Source: Enterococcus sp. 4G2_DIV0659 (lineage in GTDB: Bacteria; Bacillota; Bacilli; Lactobacillales; Enterococcaceae). Taken from it: a DNA stretch of 64,000 nucleotides. Shown piece after piece: positions 38,964 through 49,300 of this stretch. Within the stretch, counting starts at the first letter, position 1, and the number at the start of each line of letters is the position of its first letter. The notes beneath the pieces were generated by a model. The model saw nothing but the letters and a program-made list of their open reading frames with translations, was not told the origin of the DNA and did no database searches. The translations under genes were made by a program, and so were the position numbers. The stretch covers positions 3,004,001 to 3,068,000 of the forward strand of contig NZ_NGLE02000001.1 of the NCBI RefSeq assembly GCF_002140715.2. Reading direction: 5' to 3'.

Positions 38964-39668
38964 TTGAAGAATTTAGTTAGGTTTGAAAATGTAAGTAAAA
39001 GATATAAAAGTGGAGAAGTCACGATTAATGCAGTTGATGATGTTAGTTTTGAAGTAAAAAAGGGGGAGTTGGTAATCATAGTTGGTGCCAGTGGTGCTGG
39101 GAAAACAACAATTCTTAATTTACTAGGAGGTATGGATCAAGTAACAGAAGGGAAAATTGTAGTCAATGAAAGTGAAGTAAGTAAGTTTTCACAGAAACAA
39201 CTGACCGAATTTAGGAGAAATTCAATTGGATTTGTTTTCCAATTCTATAATTTGGTTCCTAATTTAACTGCATTAGAAAATGTTGAGCTAGCCTCACAAA
39301 TAACTAAACAACCTCTTTCAGAAAAAAAAGTATTGACCGAAGTAGGTTTAAAAGATAGAATGAGTAATTTTCCTTCTCAATTATCGGGTGGGGAACAGCA
39401 GAGGGTTGCCATTGCAAGAGCACTTGCAAAAAATCCTGATCTACTATTATGTGATGAACCGACGGGTGCTTTGGATTATAAAACAGGAAAGAGCATCTTA
39501 AAACTCTTACAAGATACATGTAGGATAAATGGAAAAACTGTAATTATTATCACACACAATTCTTTAATCGAAGATATAGGAGATAGAATTATCAGAGTTA
39601 ATAGTGGGAAGATAACAGAAAATATTGTTAACTCCGAACCTAAAGATATTGAGGGGATTGAATGGTGA
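38964..39668 (+). CDS. ABC transporter ATP-binding protein (MacB/LolD type)
   Basis: 234 residues with Walker [10 protein letters not shown]-loop [12 protein letters not shown], signature [14 protein letters not shown], Walker [13 protein letters not shown] and H-loop ITHN. Start is TTG with GGAGGTAT upstream. Its 3' end overlaps the FtsX-like permease. This subclass couples to FtsX permeases that pump antimicrobial peptides or lipoproteins, fitting export of, or resistance to, the NRPS product. Confidence 0.93.
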   Translation: MKNLVRFENVSKRYKSGEVTINAVDDVSFEVKKGELVIIVGASGAGKTTILNLLGGMDQVTEGKIVVNESEVSKFSQKQLTEFRRNSIGFVFQFYNLVPNLTALENVELASQITKQPLSEKKVLTEVGLKDRMSNFPSQLSGGEQQRVAIARALAKNPDLLLCDEPTGALDYKTGKSILKLLQDTCRINGKTVIIITHNSLIEDIGDRIIRVNSGKITENIVNSEPKDIEGIEW

Positions 39669-42082
39669 TGAAAGCTTTTAGCAAGAATACATTTAGAACG
39701 ATTAAACAGTCTCTTGGGAGATATTTGTCAATTCTTGGTATAACTTTTTTAGGATCAGTGATGTTTTCTGGGTTGTTGGCTGCTGCACCAGATATGATTT
39801 ATTCATCAAAAAACTATTTCAATGAGAACCATTTGTTTGATCTGAAAGTAAGCTCACTCAATGGTTTTTCTGACAACAAAATAGGTGAAATGGAAAAATT
39901 AGGGAATGTAGAAGATGTTGAAAGAGTGAAAACGATTGATTTTCAAGGAAAACTTAAATCGGAAAACTATACTATTCGTCTGATAGGACTAAAGGATATC
40001 AAGAACACAAAAGTAAATCGGTTGAAACTTGTCAACGGAAAATATCCAAAGGAAAATGATGAAATTGTTGTCGTTGAACCAGTTGAAGGCATGGGGAGTA
40101 TCAAGATAGGGGATGTTTTAACCTTAGAAGACGAAGACAGCGTGCAGTTTGTTGAAAAGAAAAAATTGAAAATTGTAGGAATAGTTAGCTCCCCAGAATA
40201 CTTTTCAAATGGTGCGATCTCTTCGATGGTTGGTACAGGTGAAATAAATTATGTGATTTATGGACAAGCTTCAAATATATTATTACCAGCCTATAACGAG
40301 GTGTATCTTACTTTGGACGACGACCATCTGAATGAATCTTCTCTTGAAGGTGGAGGATACGAAAAGCTGTTAAAAGAAACGAAAGAAGAAATTGACAACT
40401 TAAATTCAGACGAATCAAGTTGGATAACATCTGATAGGGACACGAATGTTGCATATGTTGGATTAAAGAATGATATTGAAAGTATCGCAGGAGTAGCTCA
40501 GATATTTCCATTAATTTTTATTGTAGTAGCCGCATTTGTGGCATTAACAACAATGTCAAGATTGGTTGATGAAGAGCGACTTATCATAGGTACATTGAAG
40601 TCATTAGGGTATTCTAATAGCAAAATTTTATCAAAATATCTAATTTATGCAAGTACTGGAAGTATAATAGGTAGTTTTCTTGGTACGCTAGTTGGTTTTA
40701 ATGTACTGCCAAATATGCTCTGGGAAACTTATTCGATGAAATACTCATTACCGTCGTTGCTTGCAACGCCTCACATATTTATTTCTATGATTTCAATGAT
40801 AGGATTAACATTAGTCACCGTATTAGCTACCCTATGGTCTGTAAAAAATACTGTTCGACAAAATGCAGCTCAACTTTTAACAGCAAAAGATCTACCAGTA
40901 GGAAAGAGGGTTCTATTGGAATATTTTACCCCTTTATGGAAAAGACTTTCTTTCTTGTATAAAGTTACTCTGAGAAATGTTTTTATGGATAAAAAAAGAA
41001 TGTTAATGACTATAATCGGTGTAATGGGATGTACAACTATTTTAGTTACAGCGTTTGGCCTAAGAGGTAGTGTTCAAGGTTTTACAGATTACCAGTATGA
41101 ACAGATATTTAAGTATGATGTCACAATTGGCTACAAAAATGGGGCTGACGCTTCTAAATTGGACGATTTCATAAAGAGTAGTTCTACTATTAAAGAAAGC
41201 ATGAAGTTTCAAGAAATGGCGATTGAAATAGGTGATGATGATAATCTGTATACAATCAATCTATCTGTTCCTGAAAAAACAAATGATAAAATTAAAGAAT
41301 TTGTCACACTTGTAAATCCTGTTACAGATAAAAAAATTATATTTGATGAAAAAAGTATTATATTATCTGAAAATGTTGCGAATAGATTGAATGTTGGCGT
41401 TAATGATAAAGTAAAGTTCAAACTTTATGGTGACTCGAAGCCTAAATCGGTTACCATAACAGGGATTACAGAAAATTATCAGGAAAACTATCTTTATATT
41501 AGTCCAAAAGTGTATAAATCTTTGTATAGTGAAGAACCCAAGTTCTCTAATTATTACTTGAACTTAAATGGTAAAAAATCTACTAAGAACGTATACAATG
41601 AATTAAGAAATAATGAATCAGTTACATATATTGATAAAAAGCAAGCTCTAGTTGATCAAATTAATGATGGTTTGCAAGGGATGAATATGATTGTATATAT
41701 GCTGATTATTGCTGCTGGGTTGCTCGCTTTCCTTGTTCTGTATAACATTAATAACATTAATGTTGAAGAGAGAACTCGGGAAATTTCAACACTAAAAGTT
41801 TTGGGGTTTTATGATAAAGAAGCGGAGTCATATATATTTAGAGAGACTTTATTGCTGACACTTTTTGGCTGCTTAGTGGGTCTAGTATTAGGCTATTTTG
41901 CCTTTACCAGTGTGATAAAAGCTATTGGGACTGATTTTTATATGTTCAATAGTTCCATAAAGGTGAATGCTTTTGTGTATGCGACAGTCTTGACTTTTGT
42001 TTTCGCATATATTATTAATATTTTTATGAAGCTTAAAGTTCGTTCAATTAATATGTTAGATTCGCTTAAGTCTGTTGAGTAA
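39662..42082 (+). CDS. FtsX-family ABC permease
   Basis: 806 residues: N-terminal helix (about 15-45), a large extracellular domain (about 50-270), three helices around 280-400, a second extracellular domain and three C-terminal helices ending at MLDSLKSVE. That repeated layout is the long two-FtsX-domain type seen in bacitracin- or lantibiotic-resistance-like exporters. GAGGGG lies five bases before ATG 39662 (a second ATG at 39668 is possible). Functions with the ATPase as transporter of the NRPS island. Confidence 0.9.
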   Translation: MVMKAFSKNTFRTIKQSLGRYLSILGITFLGSVMFSGLLAAAPDMIYSSKNYFNENHLFDLKVSSLNGFSDNKIGEMEKLGNVEDVERVKTIDFQGKLKSENYTIRLIGLKDIKNTKVNRLKLVNGKYPKENDEIVVVEPVEGMGSIKIGDVLTLEDEDSVQFVEKKKLKIVGIVSSPEYFSNGAISSMVGTGEINYVIYGQASNILLPAYNEVYLTLDDDHLNESSLEGGGYEKLLKETKEEIDNLNSDESSWITSDRDTNVAYVGLKNDIESIAGVAQIFPLIFIVVAAFVALTTMSRLVDEERLIIGTLKSLGYSNSKILSKYLIYASTGSIIGSFLGTLVGFNVLPNMLWETYSMKYSLPSLLATPHIFISMISMIGLTLVTVLATLWSVKNTVRQNAAQLLTAKDLPVGKRVLLEYFTPLWKRLSFLYKVTLRNVFMDKKRMLMTIIGVMGCTTILVTAFGLRGSVQGFTDYQYEQIFKYDVTIGYKNGADASKLDDFIKSSSTIKESMKFQEMAIEIGDDDNLYTINLSVPEKTNDKIKEFVTLVNPVTDKKIIFDEKSIILSENVANRLNVGVNDKVKFKLYGDSKPKSVTITGITENYQENYLYISPKVYKSLYSEEPKFSNYYLNLNGKKSTKNVYNELRNNESVTYIDKKQALVDQINDGLQGMNMIVYMLIIAAGLLAFLVLYNINNINVEERTREISTLKVLGFYDKEAESYIFRETLLLTLFGCLVGLVLGYFAFTSVIKAIGTDFYMFNSSIKVNAFVYATVLTFVFAYIINIFMKLKVRSINMLDSLKSVE

Positions 42083-42128
42083 TCAAATTTTAGAATACCT
42101 GAGGATATTTTTAAAGAGGATAAAGAAT

Positions 42129-42491
42129 ATGAAGATTACGGTTGAGATAAATGAATATTTCTACCAAGATAAAAATGGAACATATATCACTGATCCTGAA
42201 TAATGGGAAGAAAGATGAGTACTATGATTTAATCATATTTCTTTTTGCTATTTAAAAAGTTACAGAAAGTTTAAATCCTGAAATAGATAAAATTAATATT
42301 ATAGTAAATTTGAAGATACTTGAAGAACATTTAAAAACAGTTAAGTTTTATTATAGAGGATGGAAATTTAATGGCTTAAATGATATTTGTTTAGCATTAA
42401 TTTATGATTAGTTAGACAATGGCTTTGAAAATATTTCATCAGCAATAGGATGGAATATATTGAAGAAAGTTATAAGTTCGTTTTTTAGCTG
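42129..42491 (+). pseudogene. Decayed gene downstream of the exporter
   Basis: A start with ribosome site gives MKITVEINEYFYQDKNGTYI and a stop at 42201. A shifted frame then reads KDEYYDLIIFLFAI, stop, KVTESLNPEIDKINIIVNL, EEHLKTVKFYYRGWKFNGL, stop, and FENISSAIGWNILKKVI to a stop at about 42491. The segments look like one former protein of about 120 residues. Family not recognised; an immunity-like small protein is conceivable. Confidence 0.4.
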
Positions 42492-42570
42492 AAAAGAACC
42501 AGTGTTGATTTCACTTTTGTAAAATAATAGTCTAGAAATTTGAAATCTTAAAGAAAAAAGGAGAATGATA

Positions 42571-42663
42571 ATGAATTCCAAATTATTTTTAGTTGTTGGC
42601 TTAGCTTCAATTTCCGCATTAGTTCTAAGACGAACGGATAAGCTTTGGATTAAGATGAACTAA
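42571..42663 (+). CDS. 30-residue hydrophobic peptide ORF
   Basis: AAAGGAGAATGATA precedes the ATG. The peptide begins MNSKLFLVVGLASISALVL, one short membrane helix, then a basic end. Could be a real small membrane peptide of the island. Confidence 0.35.
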   Translation: MNSKLFLVVGLASISALVLRRTDKLWIKMN

Positions 42664-42788
42664 GGTATTTAGTTTTGGACACTCGATAACAATCAATAAT
42701 GGGGTTGTGATATTATACATTGGTTCAAATTATAAAAAAACTATGCGATTTGATATGGGATTGATATCTTCATTGGCTATTGGTAAAT

Positions 42789-42856
42789 GAGAAAGTGTAA
42801 AATAGACTCTGTAAGCAGTCTATTTTAGACAAGCTACTTATACAGTTTTTTTACGT
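42789..42856 (+). mobile_element. Solo end of an IS256-family element
   Basis: It matches the left terminus of the complete element at 53381 over about 60 bases with scattered mismatches (AGTGTAAAATA, then AAGCTACTTATACAGTTTTT). No transposase or right end follows, so it is a remnant of a related element. Confidence 0.65.
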
Positions 42857-43028
42857 AATATATTAATTGATAGAAGTAGTGATGACTGTTACTATATTAG
42901 ATTTGGTTGATATCCATTTTTCTGACAGAATTTTTGCACAACAGAACTAGCTAAGTCGATGTTAGAATGACAATATAAGAAAATTTTAATTAGAGCTCAT
43001 ATAAAATCGCAATGCCTAGCTTTAAATT

Positions 43029-43053
43029 TTAGTGACCTTGCTTTTGACCTTGA
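43029..43053 (+). repeat. Right 25-bp direct repeat of the NRPS island
   Basis: Same as 25986-26010 with one mismatch (C for A at base 13). The copies bracket 17 kb. Confidence 0.8.
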
Positions 43054-43190
43054 TTCGTTTCGATTAGGAACAGATTCATGCGGATTTAAATTAACTAAAA
43101 ATGCCTAAAACCCTTGATATTAGTAGATAATCGAATACTTAAGTAAGACTTGAACCAAATGGAAGGCAGTGTTGGATAAACCTGTTATAG

Positions 43191-43230
43191 GAGCTAGAAC
43201 CCTTGATATATAAGGATTCTAGCTTTTTTT
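43191..43230 (+). terminator. Terminator-like hairpin
   Basis: AGCTAGAACCCTT pairs with AAGGATTCTAGCT around GATATAT, then TTTTTT. No intact gene ends into it. Confidence 0.6.
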
Positions 43231-43613
43231 ACCAGGATATTATAAATGAGCAGCTTTTTTTCTGGCTAGCTATCATATCAGAAAAGTCCCAATCTGTTTT
43301 CTGATATGTATTATTAGTAATATGTGTATAGATGTCTATTGTTACTTTACTGTTTGAGGTATTGAATTTGGGTGTTTAAAAAATGATATTCTTATGTTCG
43401 TCTATATATAGTTCTGCTGTAAGTTCTTGTTAAAAATTTTAATATATTTATACTGTATGATTAGCACTGTAAATTTCTCAATCCTGTTTTCAGTAATCTA
43501 TTACAAATAAGTAATTATTTAATTTTGCTCCTTTAAATGTTGCTTCCATGTAATAGTTTTTACTTCTTTGATACAATGAAATAAAATATTTATTTGTGAG
43601 TGGAGAGATAAAA

Positions 43614-45197
43614 ATGAATAATTTAACTCAAGTTTTAGATACTTATCTTCAAAGTGAAGAAGCATATGCGCTTCAGATTGATGGCAAATGGGGTGTTGGG
43701 AAAACATACTATGTTAAAAATAATGTTATAGGAAAATTGAAAAAAGAAGGTAATTATCCAGTTTATTTTTCTGTGTATGGGTATACAAATCTAGATAATT
43801 TAAAGAGAGAGTTATTTTATCAAATAATTTCAGTGTTGGGATCAAACAAAAATATTCTAGCGTCAATTAATAAACTAAATAAAAAATTCAAAAAATTTTA
43901 CAATGTTTTAGATGCTAGTAAATTGAAATCAATAGGTCTAATTGGTGATTGGATTTTAGAGTCATATAATAATGCTAAACTAGATGCTTCTGTATCCAAT
44001 CATGAAATAGTTATTTTTATAGATGATTTAGAGCGCTTAAGTAAAGAAATTGATTTAAAAGACTTACTGGGATTTATCCTAAATGATCTTTTAGAAAAAA
44101 TGAAATGTAAAGTAATTATTTTATCCAATAATTCAGAAATTCCAGACCCAGATTTCAAAAAAATCAAAGAAAAAGTGATATCTAGAACAGTAAAATTCAA
44201 ATATGATATGCCAACTATTGAAGATATGATATTAAAGACAAGTAGAAATGCATTTATTAGGAAGTTTAGTTCATGGATAAGGGGAGTATTGGAAAGTCAA
44301 CAAGCTATGAACAAGAAAAATGGATTAAATATGAGAACCCTCTTTTCTACAATTGAAAATTTTGACTTTGTTGAATCAAAATTACTTGAGAATATTGATA
44401 GTTTAGAATCAGATGAATTAAAAATAAAGATAAAAAAAAGTATTTTTCTAAACGTTTTTGTCATTACAAGTGAATATAAGTTGGGGAATCTTGATGAAAA
44501 TAGTTTCAAATTACTAAGTGGTTTAACAAATACCAGGTATTTTTCTTATTATTTAGATAAAGGTGAAACAAAGACTATTAAAGAAAGAGTTATTGATCAA
44601 TATCATAACCAATGTAAAGAATTTGATGACCATATATTCTATTCAACAAATATTAATTCTTTTATATTATTCGGTTATATAGACCAAAATAATTATGTTA
44701 AAACTTGGAAAGATGCTTTTTTACCTAAATCTAGGGAGATTGATAATTTAGATCAACTTAAGGCGTTCAGACGTTGTACTGATGATGAACTAAAAGTAAT
44801 TCAAGAGAATATATTAAGGGATGTTGAAAATGATAAGTTTGATTTTAAGGAACTGATTATAGTTTATGGACGACTAAATCAATTTGAAAAGATGGATTTA
44901 ATGTTTCTTGATAGTAATTACTCAGAGATTATTGAGAGTAAATTGAAGGAACTATATTATTTGAATGGAAAAGATGAGGAAATAGATTTAATTGATAACT
45001 TTTTTATGTCTGGATTTGATAATATAGAAAGGGAGAAACCTAAATTGTATGAAGCATTTAAGCAAATTGATAATAAAATAACTGAAGATAAAATGAAAGA
45101 TTTTTTAGATAGTTTATTCACCCAAAATTATGAAGTATTACGTAGTATGAAGCAAAGTGGGTTCTTGCTAAATAGTAATATTTTAAAGCTATGTTGA
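43614..45197 (+). CDS. KAP-type P-loop NTPase, putative defence protein
   Basis: 527 residues. Walker A GKWGVGKT is at residues 24-31 and Walker B with the KAP-type double Asp, VIFIDDLERLS, near 133-143. The C-terminal half is helical with no recognised domain. STAND/KAP NTPases of this kind occur in phage-defence and phage-exclusion systems. The ATG at 43614 follows GGAGAGATAAAA; a GTG 18 bases earlier is in frame. The stop overlaps the next ORF, and a TTTAAAG slippery heptamer lies just before it. Neighbours are a HEPN-like gene and a type I restriction system, so defence is a fair inference; the effector activity is not visible. Confidence 0.7.
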   Translation: MNNLTQVLDTYLQSEEAYALQIDGKWGVGKTYYVKNNVIGKLKKEGNYPVYFSVYGYTNLDNLKRELFYQIISVLGSNKNILASINKLNKKFKKFYNVLDASKLKSIGLIGDWILESYNNAKLDASVSNHEIVIFIDDLERLSKEIDLKDLLGFILNDLLEKMKCKVIILSNNSEIPDPDFKKIKEKVISRTVKFKYDMPTIEDMILKTSRNAFIRKFSSWIRGVLESQQAMNKKNGLNMRTLFSTIENFDFVESKLLENIDSLESDELKIKIKKSIFLNVFVITSEYKLGNLDENSFKLLSGLTNTRYFSYYLDKGETKTIKERVIDQYHNQCKEFDDHIFYSTNINSFILFGYIDQNNYVKTWKDAFLPKSREIDNLDQLKAFRRCTDDELKVIQENILRDVENDKFDFKELIIVYGRLNQFEKMDLMFLDSNYSEIIESKLKELYYLNGKDEEIDLIDNFFMSGFDNIEREKPKLYEAFKQIDNKITEDKMKDFLDSLFTQNYEVLRSMKQSGFLLNSNILKLC

Positions 45198-45424
45198 TAG
45201 AGGATTCAATTAGTCGCTATATCGTTACAGATAATAACAAAGCTGATTTACTTTGGCAGTTTATTAATTCTAGGGACTTTCATGCAAATGAAGTTGAAGA
45301 TGTAGAAATGTTTTTAAAAGAGATATTAGATAAGAAGGATGAAACGGATTTAGGTAGAGTAGATTGTTTTAAGATTAAACAATTAACTGAATCTCTAGAA
45401 CTATTAATCGAACACTTAAGATAA
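45191..45424 (+). CDS. 77-residue ORF overlapping the KAP NTPase, possible frameshift extension
   Basis: An acidic helical protein (MLIEDSISRYIVTDNNKADLL...). It lies in the -1 frame relative to the NTPase gene and overlaps it by seven bases. Its frame is open upstream through the heptamer T-TTA-AAG, so it could be a C-terminal extension made by -1 frameshifting, a separate coupled protein, or the result of a mutation that shortened the NTPase. It has no good ribosome site of its own. Confidence 0.5.
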   Translation: MLIEDSISRYIVTDNNKADLLWQFINSRDFHANEVEDVEMFLKEILDKKDETDLGRVDCFKIKQLTESLELLIEHLR

Positions 45425-45609
45425 CGGATGTAGTTAATAGTAATTAGTTTCTTTTACTAATCAAAATTATATATAGAAAGATTTGGTGGGGAAAATTAAA
45501 AGTTAGAATTGTTATTAACTTAACGATTCTAACTTTTTTCATACATAATTGCTAGTTATACCTATATATTTATACATTTATGGAAAAAATATGATACAAT
45601 TATTTTGAA

Positions 45610-46254
45610 GTGAGAACACTGTTCAAAAATAGTGAATTATTATTCAATAATGTTGATACTGTAAATAAACTAAAAGATAAATTGAACGAATATCATAAAG
45701 AAGAGATTGAAGGTAAAAAAGAACAACGTTTAAATATATTAATTAAAGCTATGGAAAAAAGAATCAATGTTCGATATTTTTCAATTATGAAGCAATGGAA
45801 TGACAAAAAAGACCCTAATAAGGAACAATGGGGATTTATTTTGATGAGTGTTAACTGTATTTTAATAGAACTTTATTTTCAAATCGTTAATGGTTTTGTT
45901 TACTCTGATGATTGTGGTAACTCAGTATGTGATGCTTATCGTGAAACAATTCCAGACTTAATCAGTAATACGAGTGCTGAAGATAGAGAACAATTTTATT
46001 ATGATATCAGGTGTTCGCTAATTCATCAGGCTCAAACTAATAGAAGGGTTGCCATATCTTTTGAGATTTCTAATGAGATTTTGCCGAATTACATAGAAGG
46101 AGAGCAATATTTTTTGTATAATCCTTCGCTAATATTCAGTTCCATCGAGGAGAAATATAAAAATGTATTTAAAAAAGCGATGAATGCTGAGGAGCATACT
46201 TTAAGGAATAACATACTCAAGAAAATCGAATACATTCTTTATAAAAAAGTTTGA
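45610..46254 (+). CDS. HEPN-like protein
   Basis: The 214-residue helical protein has Rx4H (RCSLIH, Arg134 and His139) followed by QAQTNRR, the usual catalytic motif of HEPN RNases. Starts at GTG 45610 with a weak ribosome site. The gap after the preceding gene (185 bases) suggests its own promoter, and a TATGATACAAT-like -10 lies near 45590. HEPN proteins serve as toxins or effectors in abortive defence; whether this one acts with the KAP NTPase or the restriction system is unknown. Confidence 0.6.
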   Translation: MRTLFKNSELLFNNVDTVNKLKDKLNEYHKEEIEGKKEQRLNILIKAMEKRINVRYFSIMKQWNDKKDPNKEQWGFILMSVNCILIELYFQIVNGFVYSDDCGNSVCDAYRETIPDLISNTSAEDREQFYYDIRCSLIHQAQTNRRVAISFEISNEILPNYIEGEQYFLYNPSLIFSSIEEKYKNVFKKAMNAEEHTLRNNILKKIEYILYKKV

Positions 46255-46321
46255 TATTATGTGGTGAAATTTTTCGATAAATTAATCTATTGTCTGATTT
46301 GAAAAGAGAAGAGGAGAAGTA

Positions 46322-49300
46322 ATGGAAAGTAATTTTAGTTTTTTTTCTAAAAAATGGGTATATTTAGCAAATTTGGGAGAGGCCGCACAAAGAAATGCTT
46401 TTCAAGACCCAAATGCTTCATTGATTAAAACAAGGCAATATAGCGAAGCAATGGTTGAAGCAATTTTTAGATTAGAGAATATGAATATTCCTAAAGGTTT
46501 TAATCAATGCGATAAAATTAATTATCTAAGTAATAAAGGTGTTTTATCGAAGTCAATTACAGAGATTTTCCATAGAATTAGAATGATAGGGAATAAAGCA
46601 GCTCATAACGGAAATTATGGTATTACAGATGAAGCAAAAGAATCAGTCAAATTTATTTTTTATTTGGGTTGCTGGTTTATGAAAGTTTACGATATTCATA
46701 CCTTTAAAGCACCTGAATTCCAAACCTTAGTGGACGAGGATTCTATACGAGAAAGTAAAATTGCAACATTAGAAAATCATCTGTTAAAACAACAAAAAGA
46801 ATTTGAGAAAATATTAGATTTACTAAAAGGAATCTCCCAAACATCAGAGACAAAAAAGGAAAGAAGAGAGGCATCAAAGAAGTTTACTTCTCAATACCCA
46901 TTAGACGAAAAAGATACAAGAGTATTAATTGATCAGCAATTGAGAGATGCAGGTTGGGAATGTGATACAAAAGAGCTGAATTTCAAAATAAATAAAACGA
47001 TGCCTAAAAAAAATAGAAAAATGGCAATTGCAGAATGGAGATGTGGAGATAAGTGGGCAGACTATGCCTTGTTTAATGGAACTAAGTTAATTGGTATTGT
47101 TGAAGCAAAGAAATATGAGAAAGACATACCAGGAGATATTGGACAAGCAAAGGAATATGCTAAGAACGTTCAATCAATTGAAGGAACTGGGTTGTTTTAT
47201 TCTGATAGAGATTATAAAGTTCCTTTTATCTATGCAACGAATGGGCGTCCCTATTTGAAACAAATTGAAGAAAAATCAGGTATTTACTTTTGGGATAGCC
47301 GTACACCTCAAAAAGCTGAAAGAGCATTGGAGGCATGGCATAGCCCGAAGGATTTAGAGCAAAAATTAAAAAGTGATGAGCAAGTTGCAGATCAAGAACT
47401 TCAAAATGAGCCCTATCCAGAGTTTGCCGAAAGAAACTACCAAATTGAAGCAATTAAAGCTGTAGAAGCTGGTTTAAAAGATAATAAAGAAAGAATGTTG
47501 CTTGCAATGGCAACGGGAACTGGGAAGACTAGAACTGCTCTGGCTCTGATGTATCGATTAATTAAAACGGATAGAGTTCGTAGAGTTCTATTTTTGGTAG
47601 ACAGAACTGCGTTAGGCACACAGGCAGCAGATGCATTAAAAGATACGAAAATTGAAAAATTAGCTTTTTCGGACATCTATGATGTCAAAGAAGTTACGGA
47701 GGCTATGCCTGAAGATACAACTAGGATTCAAATCGCAACGGTTCAAGGAATGGTACATCGCCTTTTTTATAGCGGAAATGAGGAAGCAAGGCCCTCTGTA
47801 GGACAATATGATTTTATTATTGTGGATGAAGCGCATAGAGGATATACAGAAGATAGAGAAATGTCAGATGAAGCTTTATTATACATGAATCAGAATGATT
47901 ATGTGAGTCAATATCGTAGAGTGATTGACTTTTTTGACGCTACTGTCTTAGGTTTAACAGCAACGCCAGCTTTGCATACAACAGAAATTTTTGGGGAACC
48001 AATCTATACGTATTCTTATACCGATGCAGTGGTGGATGGTTATCTTGTAGATCATGAACCACCTTACAAATTTGAAACTGAACTTTCTAAGAATGGTATT
48101 TCTTTTGTCAAAGATGAAGAAATTGATGTATGGAATAATGAAAGTCAGTCAATTGATAAAACAAAGCTTAAAGATAATCTGTCATTCGAAGTCGATAAGT
48201 TTAATAGGAAAGTGATGACAGAAGAATTTAATCGAGTAATTCTAGATCGATTAACCGAAGATATATATCCAAATGATGAAGAAAAGACATTAATATTTGC
48301 AGCGAATGATCAGCATGCAGATAAAATTGTAAAACTATTAAAAGAAATTTATTCTGACAAAGGTGTTATTGTTGAAGAACATGCAATTGAAAAGATTACA
48401 GGTGCTATCTATGATTCAGGACAAATGATTAAGCGATTTAAAAATGAAAAGTATCCAAGTATTGCAGTGACAGTAGACTTATTAACAACGGGAATTGATG
48501 TTCCTGAGATCTGTAATTTAGTTTTCTTAAGAAGAGTTCGTTCAAGAATTCTTTACGACCAAATGTTAGGGAGAGCAACAAGGTTGTGTAAGCGTATTGG
48601 AAAAGAATCATTTAAAATCTATGATGCTGTACATTTATATGATGGTTTACAGAAAATTTCTGATATGAAACCAGTCGTTAAGAATCCAAACCATTCAATT
48701 ACTTACTTGTTAGATGAAAGTCTTCAATCAAAATCAGAGGAAGAGTTTAATTTTTATAAGAAAGAATTGATCGCAAAATTACAGCGAAAAAAGCAATCCT
48801 TAACTGAAAAGCAAGAAGAAGAACTTAAGGAGCTAAATAATGTAGATTCTATTGATAAATGGTTGCAAAATTTAAAAGAAATGAGTAAAGTAGAACTACA
48901 ATCTCAAGTGAAACAAATTGAACGAATGGCTTATTCAAAAAATGTTCGCTATTCTATGTACATCTCAAATCATAAAGATACGTTTATTGATGAAACACGC
49001 GGGTATGGAGAAGGGAACGAAAGACCCGGAGATTATTTAGATAGTTTTAATCGATTTATTAGAGAAAATATGAACTTGATTCCTGCATTACAAATTGTTG
49101 TAAAACGGCCAAAAGAATTGACAATTGTCGACTTGAGAAGTATTCGATTGACGTTAAAAGAAAAGCACTTTGATGAAAAAGACTTACAGTCTGCTTGGAA
49201 AAAAGAAAAAAAAGAAACAATTGCTGCTGATATTATCAGTTTTATTCGTCAAGCTGCGTTAGGAAGTCCATTGGTACCTCATGAGCAACGAATTAAAAAT

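Larger units (their letters stand above)
42664..43613. other. Long intergenic stretch between NRPS island and defence genes
   Basis: About 950 bases without a convincing gene. Contents: an IS256-type end (42789-42856), the right 25-bp repeat (43029-43053), two copies of AACCCTTGATAT 89 bases apart (43109 and 43198), and a terminator-like hairpin (43191-43230). Looks like a scrap zone between insertions. Confidence 0.55.
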
